Positions 52,662 through 64,000 of a DNA stretch of 64,000 bases are shown in pieces. Numbering within the stretch: the first letter of the stretch is position 1; each line of letters opens with the position of its first letter. Both the position numbers and the translations under genes were made by a program. This DNA is from Piromyces finnis (lineage: Eukaryota; Neocallimastigomycota; Neocallimastigomycetes; Neocallimastigales; Neocallimastigaceae). The stretch spans positions 558,001 to 622,000 of the forward strand of contig MCFH01000012.1 in assembly GCA_002104945.1 (NCBI GenBank). The letters are read 5' to 3'. The notes below the pieces were generated by a model. The model was not told where the DNA came from, did not search any database, and saw only the letters and a list, made by a program, of their open reading frames with translations.

Positions 52662-55600
52662 TTAATTTTCCTCGGAATTACTCGAGGAATTAATATCCTT
52701 GTTATTATTACTAGTATTATCATTATCATTATTGTCGTCATTGTTGTTGGTTGTGTTATTTGTTAAAATAGTCACATAATTTTTAGGGAACCAACCCTTA
52801 TGTTTATTACATTTACCGTAATATTTATCATTCTTTTCTGTATATACATCAATTACGTCATTCTCTTTAAATTTCAAATAATGTTTTGATTTTTGATTGT
52901 TAGAATGTATGGCTATAACTGAAAATTTAACTGGACCTAAATTAACATCTTCAATACTTTGTTCTCCATTATCAAATAATTTTTCAATTGAACCTTTTAT
53001 TATTTTTATAAAAATTTAATAATAAATTTTTTTTAAAAAAAAAAAAAGAGTGACTTTTAATATTTTTATAAAAAAAAAAAAAAAAAAAAAAAACTTCTTT
53101 TTTTATTAATATATAAAAGTGTATTATTTGTAGTAATAATAGTAAAAAAAAAAGCTTTTTTTTTTAATCTTACTATAAATTTTATTCTTCTTATTCTTAC
53201 TGGTTAAGAACCCTTTTAAAGTATGTATATTATTATTACTATTTGACATAATATCCGCCTGAGAATAAGATTGATCTATATCAACTGTTGATTTATTCAC
53301 ATTATATGACATATAACCAGAACTTTTAACGGTAGAACAACCAGAAAGATATTTTCGATGTCTATCTTTATCATCCATATATTTATCATAATTTGATGAT
53401 TTATGTTCACTCATAATCAAACTAACAAAGATATCATTAATAAGTTTCTTATTGATATCGGGTAGTGAACTTGTTGATTTTAGTTTTCTTTCTTGATTTT
53501 TAGAAGAGTCTATTTCATCTCTATTATTAAGTTCATTTAATTTTGTACATGAATGTGATTTAATACTAAAATCATAATTTGGACGTCCTTCTTCTAATAA
53601 TAAATCTTGTATAGAACCTAAATAATTATTTGAAGGGATTAAAAATAATATAATAATTAAAGTGTTACATATATATATAATTTTTCAATTATTAATAAAT
53701 TATTTAAAATATATATATATATATATATATTATAAGATATTAATATGACATTTACTTATTTTATTTTGATTTTGTTCTTTTGGTTCTATAATATCACTTC
53801 TATCTTCATTCATAGTTTTTGTATCATTATACTCTTCTAATGTATTTTTTTCTTCTTTATTAGCGTTATTTATCCATTCTTCTTTGTCATTTGTTTTATC
53901 AGAAGTTGAATTTGTTTCATTTATATCTTGATTTTCATTTTCTATGATGGTATTATCTTCATTAGAAACATCATTATTTGATTCATTTAGATTTGAATTG
54001 GAATGACATTGTTTTACATCACTATCATTCATTGATACCTCATTTTCTTGTTTTATATTATCTTCTGATGGGTTATTTTCACCTTTAGATTCATTTAATA
54101 CATCACTACTATTATCATTATTATTTTGATTTGTATCATGTCCTTTATTCTCCTCTCCTCCCTTTTCATCTACTTCTAAATTATTCACCTCTTCCACTAC
54201 AGCTTCTTCTTTTTCTTCTTTTTGATCATTCTCTATAGATTTTATTTCTTCTCCCTCCTTCTCCTTATCTTGATTCTTTTCCAAAGATTTCATTTCTTCT
54301 TCCTTTGTTTCTTCTTGTTTATCTTCTTCCAAATGTTTCATCTCTTCTTCCTTAGTTTCTTCTTGTTTATCTTCTTCTAAATGTTTCATCTCTTCTTCCT
54401 TTGTTTCTTCTTGTTTATCTTCTTCTAAATATTTCATCTCCTCTTTCTTTGTTTCTTCTTGTTTATTTTCTTCTAAATGTTTCATCTCTTCTTCCTTAGT
54501 TTCTTCTTGTTTATCTTCTTCTAAATGTTTCATCTCTTCTTCCTTTGTTTCTTCTTGTTTATCTTCTTCTAAATGTTTCATCTCTTCTTCCTTTGTTTCT
54601 TCTTGTTTATCTTCTTCTAAATATTTCATCTCCTCTTCCTTTGTTTCTTCTTGATTATCTTCTTCTAAATGTTTCATCTCTTCTTCCTCTGTTTCTTCTT
54701 GTTTATCTTCTTCCAAATGTTTCATCTCTTCTTCCTCTGTTTCTTCTTGTTTATCTTCTTCCAAATGTTTCATCTCTTCTTCCTCAGTTTCTTCTTGTTC
54801 ATGATTATCATCTTTAATTTTACTTTCTTCTTCATTATTTTTTTCTTTTGTTATATTTACCATTTTATCAACCATAATATCCATTTTTTCTAATTCAATT
54901 TCAAAAGTAGACATTTCATGTGTTAGAGGTTCAGTTGAGTTAATAGTATCAATTTCTTTAATAATTTATCAAATTTTATATAATTAATATATATATATAT
55001 ATTAAATTAAATTATACACTATATTTTATTTTATTCGTTTCTACTATATATACATATATATGTATGTAATTTATTTTTCTTACCTACTGTGCTTTCAATA
55101 GTATCTAATGTATATGTATAAAAAAAACGATATTATATTAATTTCATTTAAAAAAAAAAATTGTATTTGTATTTTTATTTTAATGAAAAAAAATATCATC
55201 CAATAAATATTTATATCAATTCTAATTTAGTAAAATTGAAAAGAAGAGAAGAATTTTTTATTTTAGTCCATACCTAATTTTTTCAGATTACTCATACCCA
55301 TATCATTAATCATATATTTCTTATGATCATATAAATCTTTTAGAGCCGAAGGAGGTTTATCATTACTACTTTTATTATTTTCAAAAAATTGCAACAACTG
55401 AGCAATACGATAAGATTTTTTATTTGAGAAATTAGTAGTATAATATAAATTTGAATTGGTACTAAAATCTGTGAAATTAAGAGAACGTCGCTTAGCCATG
55501 GACACAGAAGTTCTATTTGGATTTTCATTAAATACAAAAGAATTTGAATGTTTTATAGCATTATTGTTTTTTTGGAAAAAGGTAGCATTATATGTTTCAT

Positions 55601-57806
55601 AATTAGAACGATTTATAGAAAAAGTACTACCATTCATATGACTTTTTAAAAAGTTATTATTACTGCTACTTCCATTATTTGTATTACTACATATACTACT
55701 AACAGAACTGTTATTATGACGATTTTGGAAATCCAAAAAGGTTTCTTTTAAATCCGTATTGTTTTTCAATTTTTTAATCATGGATGGTTTAAATCCAGCA
55801 TCTGTAACAATATTATTATAATTTTCATTACTGGCATTACCATTTGATTTCGATTTTATATCTATTAAAAGGAATATAAAAATATTTTGTATTTATAAAT
55901 TATTTTTTTTTATATTATGGTATTGCAGAGTTCATTGGTTGGGTAATATTTAGATTTGTTGTGAAAAAAAAAAAAAGGATTATTTCATTTTATAATGAGA
56001 ATATATAATTATTCATTAAAGTAATTATTGAAAATAAAATAGTATAGAATATATAGAATAGAATTTTATAGATATATATAATAATGATAAAGTATATATA
56101 TAATATATATAATAATAATAACAATAATATTAATTTAAAAAAAAATTCTTTTTATATTCAAATAAAATATATCTTTTTTAATCAAACGTTTTCTTTTTTT
56201 TTTTTAATTATAATATATATATATATATATATGATAAATAACCTATACACATATCAGAATTAGACATCATTGATAATTTAGATGAACCTAATTTATGGAT
56301 ACCAAAATTATCTTTTTCTTTATCTGTATCACTATTGATATTTTTACCATCATATAAATTTTCAAAACTACCTGAATTAATTTTTGATTTTAAAGATAGT
56401 ATCGATGTTGTTGTTGTTGTTGTTGAGTTTTTAGGATGAGGAGGAGGAATGGAACTATTACATTGGGATACTTTTCTAATCCATTCATTACGCGTATTTT
56501 GAGTATTGGTATAATTAATTTCAGAAAAAATTTTATTATTTAAATTTTTTTTATTGGAATCATCTTTAGTCTTACTGTTATTTTGGTCATTATTAAATCG
56601 AAATTCCCATTCTGTTTTTAATTTAAAAATGGTCTTTCGATCAATAGTATTATAACCATTCCAATAACTATCCTCTTTTTTACTGGTATTTAACAATTCA
56701 CTAGCATTTCGATGTAATGGAAATTCATTAGCAGAAATAGGCGAGGAATCGCTATTATTATTATCATTAATTAGACTACTACGGTTAGATGAGGTACAAG
56801 GAGATGTAAGATATTCCTTTTCATATAAATCAGTTTTATTCTTTAGTAAACCTCTTGAGGTATTAATATGTAAAGTATTGAATTGATTTTCATTTGTTGG
56901 AGAAGACGATGAATTGGGTTGAAGATTTAGTTTTGATGAGGAAAGATCAGAGGATTTGGTATATGAATTTGATGAGGAGAATAAATTTTTGTCTTTATAT
57001 AAATTATCATCATTTGATTTTTTATCTACCTCTGATTTTTTATTTATGGTGGGTGGTGGTTTGAAAAAATCATCTGGAAGTTTACGCGAAGCACTACTAC
57101 TACTACTACTATTTAATTTTTTTGGCATGGTAAAACTACTATATTTAGTAGGAGACATTTTAGATGCTTGATAATAGGATTGAGACAATTTTGAATTTTT
57201 TGATAAAGATTCATATTGAAATTTTGCTTTGGATACGATAGAATCATTATTGGTGTTGGTGTTATTATGGTAACTTTTTGTATAATTTGATAATGAAGTT
57301 GTCGATGAATTTTTATTATCGTTGTTGTTGGGAGATATATTCTTAGTATTATTTTTCCATATCATAGAATGTAGTGTATTCTTTTTATCATAATTAGGCG
57401 TAGAGGTAGATAAATTATTAGATATCTGAGAATTTGGGGAGTTACTGTAGGAATTATATAGTTTTAATGATGATAATGAATCATTTTGATGATTAAACTT
57501 TATACTACTATTAGAATTGTGTAAGGAATCCTTTGATGATGAAATACTTGGACTCTTCGAATGAGAATGTTTATGATAACTATTATGATTACACTTTTTT
57601 TTTTTTGAACTTGGTGAAGAAGTTCTAGAATTATTTATGGATCCACCATTTGAATCATTCAAAGAAGACAAACTATTATTACTTTTTTGAACATTTGAAT
57701 TAAAGGAAGATACACCATTTAAATGTTTATTATTTTGAACAAAATCATTTTCCATATTCCTTATTGATTGATAACTAGGATTACTCATAACTTTATATAA
57801 TTTCAA
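52662..57806 (-). CDS. Large low-complexity protein with C-terminal SH3 domain, 1382 aa
   Basis: Six phase-1 exons: 57806-56243, 55861-55274, 55104-55084 (21 bp), 54955-53756, 53617-53174 and 52993-52662, all GT-AG. The start could also be the second Met six codons in. The N-terminal two exons are Ser/Asn-rich with scattered basic patches and a phospho-site-like, Pro-containing style (SSRTSSPSSKKKK). Exon 4 holds eleven copies of a 16-residue Glu/Lys repeat and other acidic stretches. The last exon encodes the SH3: VKFSVIAIHS, LKFKENDVIDVY, YYGKCNKHKGWFPKNYVTIL. The usual WW after the n-Src loop is YY here, but G-W-F-P-x-N-Y-V is intact. SH3 proteins of this shape act as scaffolds in cell polarity or actin patches; that role is inferred. 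The tail is Asn/Asp rich. Confidence 0.8.
54270..54812 (-). repeat. 48-bp coding tandem repeat (11 units) in the SH3 protein
   Basis: Eleven units encoding the 16-residue pattern QEET(K/E)EEEMK(H/Y/S)LEE(D/N)K. The units are nearly identical at the DNA level and all in frame, predicting a long charged alpha-helix or coiled coil. Near-identity suggests recent expansion and length polymorphism. Confidence 0.85.
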
Positions 57807-59718
57807 AATTAGAAAACAATATATTATTTAGGGGTTAAAATAACGATTGAATATATTATTTAAATATATTGGTGTTTATATTAATGAATTTAATATTCAT
57901 CAGAATGAATAAAATAATTTTTATTGTGATGATGATGATGATCAATAATTTGACATGAATTGATAATTAGTATGATGATGAAGGTATATATATAGAATAA
58001 AAAAAAATAAAATAATTATATATAAATGGATATATTTTATATATTTTCCAATATTGAATAATTTTATATATATATATATATATATAAAAATAGAAAAGAA
58101 TGAAATAAATATAAAATATATATATAATATGCAAAATAAATCAACAATCTGTTATGGAAAATGATTATGAATTTAATTCTAAAATAACTCGAAAATATAT
58201 ATATGTTGATCTATAAAATTACCCAGGTTTAAAACAATTTAATATTTCTTTATGTTTTGCTTTTTATTTTTCATATATTAAAATTACAATTATTCAATTA
58301 TTCAAAAAAAAAAAAAAAAAATAGATCTTTGTGTCGAGGTAAAGTGGGATATAATTCTATTGTCTATAAACTTTAAATATTGTCAATTTTCATATAAAGT
58401 TAATTTATACAGTCTTAAAAAAATGATTATCAAATGATTGTTACTTTTTCATTCTATCCTCTCCTAAGTATAAATATAAATAATAAAATGAGCATACTGA
58501 CTTAATAATAACGTTGAATCAAATGATATTAATAATAATTCTAATATATATACATAAATAGCGTTCTTTATACAATACTACCTTTATATGTAATAATTAC
58601 TTTTTTTTAAAAAAAAAAAAAATCTTAAAATTTCTACTCCTCTTAATTATAAAGTATTTAATAGTGAATAAATGATCCTTGATGTTGAATATAATTGAAT
58701 ATCAATATTCTTTACTCAAAATATGATATTATAATAATAATGATAATAAAAAATGTACCTTTTATTTTCTTTTTAAATATATTAAAGTTAATGTTGTTTG
58801 AATTATTTTTATTATAATACAATTGCTCTATATAATATTTTAAAATAAAATCTTATCTATTAAAGTTTTTTTTTTTTTTTTTTTTTTTTTTGGTTTCAAT
58901 TATTTATATATATTTGATTAACTCATTAAAACTATTTATTAAAATGAATTTTTCGATGATGCTTAAATCTTTCTAAATATAAAACTTTATACAACAACAA
59001 AAAAAAAAGTTTAGGTATAATATAATATTAATATGCTTTGTTAAACAAAATAAAATATATGACTTGGATATATTTTTTAATAATAAAATTAAAATTTGTT
59101 GAAATGGTATTAATAGGTATTTTAACAATCAATTTTTTTTTTTTAAAAAAATCAATTATAAATAGAATTTTAGACTCATAAAAAAGAATTGTATTTATTT
59201 AATACATAAAGTTTATCGATCTTTTTTCTACCTAATGTATAATCTTAATTTTATTTTTGTCTATTATTAATTCTTTAATTAAATTCTTATTAAAGCTGTT
59301 AAAAAAAAAAAATTAATATTTATATGTTTTATAATTTCAATAATTTTTATATATTTATCAATAAAAACTGAAGTATCTTTTTTTTTTTAAAAAAAAAAAA
59401 AGTATCCTTAACCTCCGTTTTTTTACCCAATACTTTATTATTATAATTATTTGTTGTTGCTGCTATTACCATTTATTATTGTTATTGCTACCACTATTAT
59501 TGTTAATATTGATATAATAAAATTTTACTTTGATTACAAATTTTTACTTTTTTTTTTTTGTTATTTTAAAAATATTATGGAAATAAATCTTATGATAGTA
59601 ATTTTTAATTTTATGTAAATTTATTTAATGGATTGTCCATACTTTTTACAATAAATATTTAAAAATTAGCAGCCAAAATAAACCTAGGATTTATGGTTCA
59701 ACTTCACAAATAAACAGT

Positions 59719-59831
59719 ACCCATAGAATTTCCCTACACCTGTATTTTGCTATGGGTTGGGTTATGTTATTTCAGATAGGTAGGAATCAAGGATTCTGAT
59801 TTACCATCACTTGTTGATCTAAATCAAGTGA
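59719..59831. repeat. Cluster of perfect hairpins in a GC-elevated island
   Basis: ACCCATAG (59719-59726)/CTATGGGT (59750-59757), GAATC (59784-59788)/GATTC (59792-59796) and TCACTTG (59807-59813)/CAAGTGA (59825-59831). The island (about 59660-59930) has more balanced composition than its surroundings. Confidence 0.5.
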
Positions 59832-59915
59832 ATTTGGTGCATTCTCTATTAGAAAATTAATAATATGTTGTGGCATAGACAAACAAATCAAAAACACAAG
59901 TAATCTTCCTTTCAT
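59787..59915 (-). CDS. Possible small secreted-type ORF, 42 aa
   Basis: The minus-strand frame starts MKGRLLVFLICLSMPQHI, which looks like a signal peptide, and stops after 42 codons. Downstream sequence in the island stays gene-like in composition but is out of frame. This may be the broken 5' end of a secreted-protein gene, or chance. No homologue recognised. Confidence 0.2.
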   Translation of the reverse strand: MKGRLLVFLICLSMPQHIINFLIENAPNSLDLDQQVMVNQNP

Positions 59916-60551
59916 ATAAAAAAAAAATTAAATATCTTTATTGGTATATTTCAAATTAAATTAAAAAAAAAAAAATAGGACTTTATAATTCAAAATGGTG
60001 AAGAAATTAAGAGTAATGAAAAGACTTTAAAAGTAATAAAACTAATATAATATTTTTTTTAGTTAATATATTAATATATATTTACTATTTTTTTTTATTT
60101 AATTTTATTTAATTTCTAATTACAAAAAAAAAAAAACAATATATATATTATTTGTTTGTTTGTTTGTTTTTCGCTTCTTTTCGTTTTTTTTTAATAACAA
60201 AAAAAAAAAAAAGTCTAAAAATGTTATTGTTGTATACACAAAAAAATAAAAATGAAGAAAATAAGTAAATAAATCAAATATATATATATATAAGAAAAAA
60301 AAAAAAAAAAAAAAAGAAAGAAAAAAACTTTAAAAAAAAAAACAATTAAAAATGATTGACATTTTTAAAATTAATGAAATTATTAACAAAAAAAATAAAA
60401 TTTTTTAAATTCAATAATATTGATTAAAATAAATTATTTTAAATATTATATAGCTATTATTAGAAATGGTGTTGTCATTGTTTTAATATAAAGCTTTTTT
60501 TGTGGTTTGCTTATCATTAAATATAATTTTATGATAATAAGTTGATTTTGT

Positions 60552-61393
60552 CTAACATTCAGAAGCCCATTCATTTTCTCTCTTAATTTGTTCTTCTTCT
60601 TCTGGGGTGAAATCGTTTTCAATATTAAAGATAGCTCTGATTTCTTCTGGCTTCTTACCTCTAATCATATTAGCAATATGTTTACAAGTTAAATTTAAAA
60701 GTGGTTTAATATCCATATAGTTAGCAGCAAGGGTAATGTCAAATAAAACTTCATTAGATTCAATATTCTATTAAATATTTCATTTTTTTTTTGTTTTTGT
60801 TTTTGTTTTTTGATATAAAATAGTTATTTAAAATTTATTTTTCAATTGATATTAAAATTAATTATATAATATAAATATGGTAAAAGAAAAAAATTAAATA
60901 ATAATTAGTTGTTGTTTTTTTAATATATTATGATATTATTATATTTATGTATATTATTTTGTTTATATATATAACATACTTCTAAGTATTTCATATCCCA
61001 ATTACCAATACCAGTGTTACTTCTAGAAATATCTTCTAATTCTTCTTCAATTTCGACTGGGTCGTTACGATGGTATTCACAGTATTCGATAACCTTTATA
61101 TTGCGAAAAGAATTAATAAATAAAAATCAAAATAATATATTAATATTTTCAATATTAAAAAAATATTGAAAAGTAATAGCATATATATTTAAAATATACA
61201 TTATTATTATAATAATAATGATAATGATAGTATTTACCTTTTTTAAAATATCACCAGTAACGTTTGGAAGTGGAATTACGTTATCAGATTCACCAACATC
61301 TTCTAACATATTGTGAAGAAGAACAGACTTTTCGGCAATTTCTTTGTCGACAGTGAAAACTTGGTTATCAGAACTAGATAAAGTGACAGACAT
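60552..61393 (-). CDS. SKP1: SKP1, SCF ubiquitin-ligase adaptor, 161 aa
   Basis: Three phase-0 exons: 61393-61238, 61093-60980 and 60767-60552. The BTB/POZ-like N-terminus ([51 protein letters not shown]) is followed by the dimerisation helices ([52 protein letters not shown] as separate blocks) and the conserved end [12 protein letters not shown], which matches the usual NEWxxEK/C tail. Length fits the family (about 160 aa). SKP1 links F-box proteins to cullin-1 in SCF E3 ligases, in cytosol and nucleus. The acidic loop between the two domains is shorter than in many homologues. A regulator of the same pathway, the glomulin-like protein, is encoded 20 kb away. Confidence 0.96.
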
Positions 61394-64000
61394 TTTTCTA
61401 TATTATCTTTTGTTTTTAGATGTTTAAAAAGATAATTAAATTTTAAAAAAAAAAAAAAAACTTTAATATTTTAAGCATAAATATAATAATAAATATAGAT
61501 ATACATTGTCTATAGGAAAATAATAATAATTATTATACTATATATTATATTTAATATTATAATAAATATAACTATTTTAACTATTTCCTTTATATATTAA
61601 CACTATATATAATTTATTTTATAAATTGTAATGTGATATCAAAATATATAATATATAATAATCCAGCCTAATATTAGCAAATGAAAATATAAAATAAACT
61701 CTCTGATAATTAACATAATAACAAATTGATATTTTTATTATTTATTTTTATTATTATTCACAAGATAAACAAATTGATTGTCATCCATCTAACTTTATAT
61801 AATTAGCTTGCTTTTTTTCTTTCTCCTTTTTTTTTTTTTTTAATAAACAAAATACATACAGTGTTTTTTTTTATTTATTAAAAAAAAAATTAAAATTTAT
61901 CCTTGTTTATTTAATGCTATTGTTCTTGTTGCTTTTTATCTTATTTTAGGTAATGTTTATAATTTATTAATAAAAAAAATATAAAGAATATTTTATGGTT
62001 GTTTTATATATACACATTTGATACTTTTTTTTTAAACATTATTATTATTACTTTAAAATTTTGTAATATACTTTTTTTTTTTTTCTGTTGTTATTTTGTT
62101 TTACTGTATTTGAAATTAAAATAAAAGAATATTTACGACGTTAAACAATCAAACGGTTTAAACTTTAATTTTTTCTAAATAAAATGTAAATTGTATTTTC
62201 AATTTTTTTTTAAATTTTCTTAAAATATATAAATATAGGAAGAAGAAGAAGAAGAAGAAGAATATAATTTATACTTTTTTTTTCTACTTACAATATTAAA
62301 ACAAAAAAAATAAGTATTTCTCTATTATTCAAAGGAGTTTAACAATCCCTTCTTCTTTATTTACTATCTTTTTTTATTATTATAATAACAAATAATAAAA
62401 TAAAAAAAAAAAAAAAGGAAAAAAAGGAAAAAAAAACTTTATTTAAATAAAAATTAGATGATTAACAATTGAATAATATATAATATATTGTATCAATATA
62501 ATCTAATATATTGAATAATTTAAAAACAAAAATAAACTATACTTTTTTTATTCATAAAAATAAAATGTTCAAACTTTTTTTTTTTTACTAGTGTTGTTAT
62601 TACTATTTGTCATAGTAATAGATAATGCGTTTAAACAGCAATTATTTTCAATAGCATTACTTTAACAAAAAAGAAGTTAATCGCATACATAAAAAAAAAA
62701 AAAAGGTTACCATAACCATCAAAATAATCATGAATCCATATTTCTTAAAAAAATATTTCCTAATGAAATGTTAAATTATTTTTTCCTATATAAAGTTTAT
62801 ATATAATTTTTTTTTAATATTCATGATTTTCAACAACTTTTTATTTATAAAAGGACACTTTTTTTGTGAATAGGATGCAGCAACAGTAATTCAAAAAAAA
62901 AAAAAAAAAAAAAAAAAAACATTTTTATATGTATAATACATTAACATTATATATTTTCAATTTTAAATCCATTTATTTTAATATGAAAATAATATTTATT
63001 TTCAACATTAAAAACAAATTAAAATTCTTTAGAAAAATAAAAAAATACTATTTTAGGAAATAAATAAATAAATTAATTTAATGAAATTACAACCTAACCT
63101 TTTAGAGTAAAAGAATGAAAAAAAAAAAAAAAAGCCTTTTCAAAAAAGGCAGCATTTAAAAGCCTACCTAAATAAAGCATAACAAATATCAACTAAAGGA
63201 TTACTTTTTAGTATTAATACTAACTATTTTATGGAATAATTTTATTAAAATTGAAAATATATCAAGTTTAAATAATAATAATAATTATTTCAATATATAG
63301 GAAAGTTTATTGAATTAAATAGATAAGTAATAGTTTTTAAAGTACCATCGTTGAAAATAAATTTAAACTCTAAAAAAAATGACAATACCATAATATAAAA
63401 TATAATAGTTTTAGTTATGTTTATAAATAGCAAATAAATAATATATGAATTTGTATGTTATTGTTATTTTAACTATATTATTTATTAGTCTTTATGTATA
63501 ATATGAATAATGAATATATTGAATTAATAATATAATATTATATTATTGCTATCTAATATCACACACAAATTTACTTTTAACAATATAAACATATATATAT
63601 ATATATTAAAAGTAAAAAATAGACTATTAAATAATAACTTATTGAGTACAACTTTTTTTTTTTTTTAAAGATTATTCAAAACTTTTATTTTTCTCTTGGA
63701 ATATAGAATAGTCCATGTCTATAATATCTGAGTCATTTTAAGTGGTAAAGTATTTATGGTATATCTGTAATCAGTTATATTTTTGTTCAATATTTTAATT
63801 GTTTAAAACAAAATTATTTCTCATAAAAAATATCAAAATAAAAAATAAATATTTATATAAATAACTACAATCCCTATGAATACTATAAAATAATTTTATA
63901 AATTAATATAGAATCTTTTAATTTCATTTACTAAAATACAAAAGGATTCACTTTTTCAATTTAATGATTTAGTAGTGACTTTTTTAAGAAAAAAATAGAT
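61394..64000. other. Gene-free region upstream of SKP1
   Basis: A/T-rich DNA to the right edge. Contents: homopolymers, a GAA run near 62240, a small perfect hairpin GCCTTTT-CAA-AAAAGGC at 63134-63150 and dispersed AT repeats. The SKP1 promoter lies at its left end. No gene seen on either strand. Confidence 0.5.

Larger units (their letters stand above)
57807..60551. other. Gene-free region between the SH3 gene and SKP1
   Basis: A/T-rich with long homopolymers. The promoter of the SH3 gene and the 3' end of SKP1 lie here. A mixed-composition island at about 59660-59930 stands out (listed separately). Nothing else recognisable. Confidence 0.5.

Noticed and set aside
54545-54893. Hydrophobic repeat frames on the plus strand
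   Set aside because: Reverse readings of the 48-bp Glu/Lys repeat of the SH3 protein.

Overview
The window reads as nuclear DNA of an anaerobic gut fungus (Neocallimastigomycota). The base composition is extremely A+T rich, with long A/T homopolymers and (TAA)n tracts. Genes have many short GT-AG introns. One gene (16324-18738) joins a CotH kinase-like domain to three fungal dockerin (CBM10-type) modules, a combination typical of gut-fungal cellulosomes. Two intronless genes look bacterial, matching the horizontal transfer known in this group. The genus cannot be told from the sequence.

Layout. 0.3-1.4 kb: 3' end of a probable alpha/beta-hydrolase (+). 1.8-7.1 kb: about 11-exon receptor-like gene (-) with beta-helix repeats, an EGF-like module and a class-C-like 7TM region. 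9.0-10.9 kb: unknown Lys/Asn-rich protein (-). 12.1-15.7 kb: two divergent intronless bacterial-type membrane proteins (six-helix protein; DHA2-type MFS exporter). 16.3-18.7 kb: CotH-dockerin protein (-). 18.7-23.5 kb: gene-free. 23.5-25.4 kb: Sds3/BRMS1-like protein (+), apparently with an AT-AC (U12-type) intron. 26.5-29.1 kb: cyclin L (+). 31.4-35.5 kb: LMBRD2-like protein (+). 36.9-40.6 kb: glomulin/Alf4/Ybp-like protein (+). 41.9-43.4 kb: Rab7/Ypt7 (-). 45.9-52.1 kb: a decayed foreign-looking block: ankyrin gene relic, broken secreted-type long ORF, broken virus-type trifunctional mRNA-capping enzyme, a densely structured DNA island and a small secreted-type ORF. 52.7-57.8 kb: large low-complexity SH3 protein (-). 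60.6-61.4 kb: SKP1 (-). The rest is gene-free A/T-rich DNA.

The housekeeping genes (Sds3-like, cyclin L, LMBRD2-like, glomulin-like, Rab7, SH3 protein, SKP1) could be assembled exon by exon with phase-compatible junctions and no frameshift, except the unresolved 5' end of the Sds3-like gene. By contrast, all three long ORFs in 45.9-51.1 kb carry stops or frameshifts at homopolymers, so the damage there looks like local decay rather than general sequencing error. SKP1 and the glomulin-like protein both belong to SCF ubiquitin-ligase biology. The CotH-dockerin protein would be secreted to cellulosomes. The two bacterial-type genes would act at a membrane.

Most notable: (1) the relic of a virus- or linear-plasmid-type capping enzyme fused at its 3' end to another decayed ORF; (2) the candidate U12-type AT-AC intron; (3) a recurring kind of short GC-elevated island built of consecutive perfect hairpins (8.6, 22.0, 40.9, 45.0, 51.5, 52.3 and 59.7 kb), which coding sequence does not explain.
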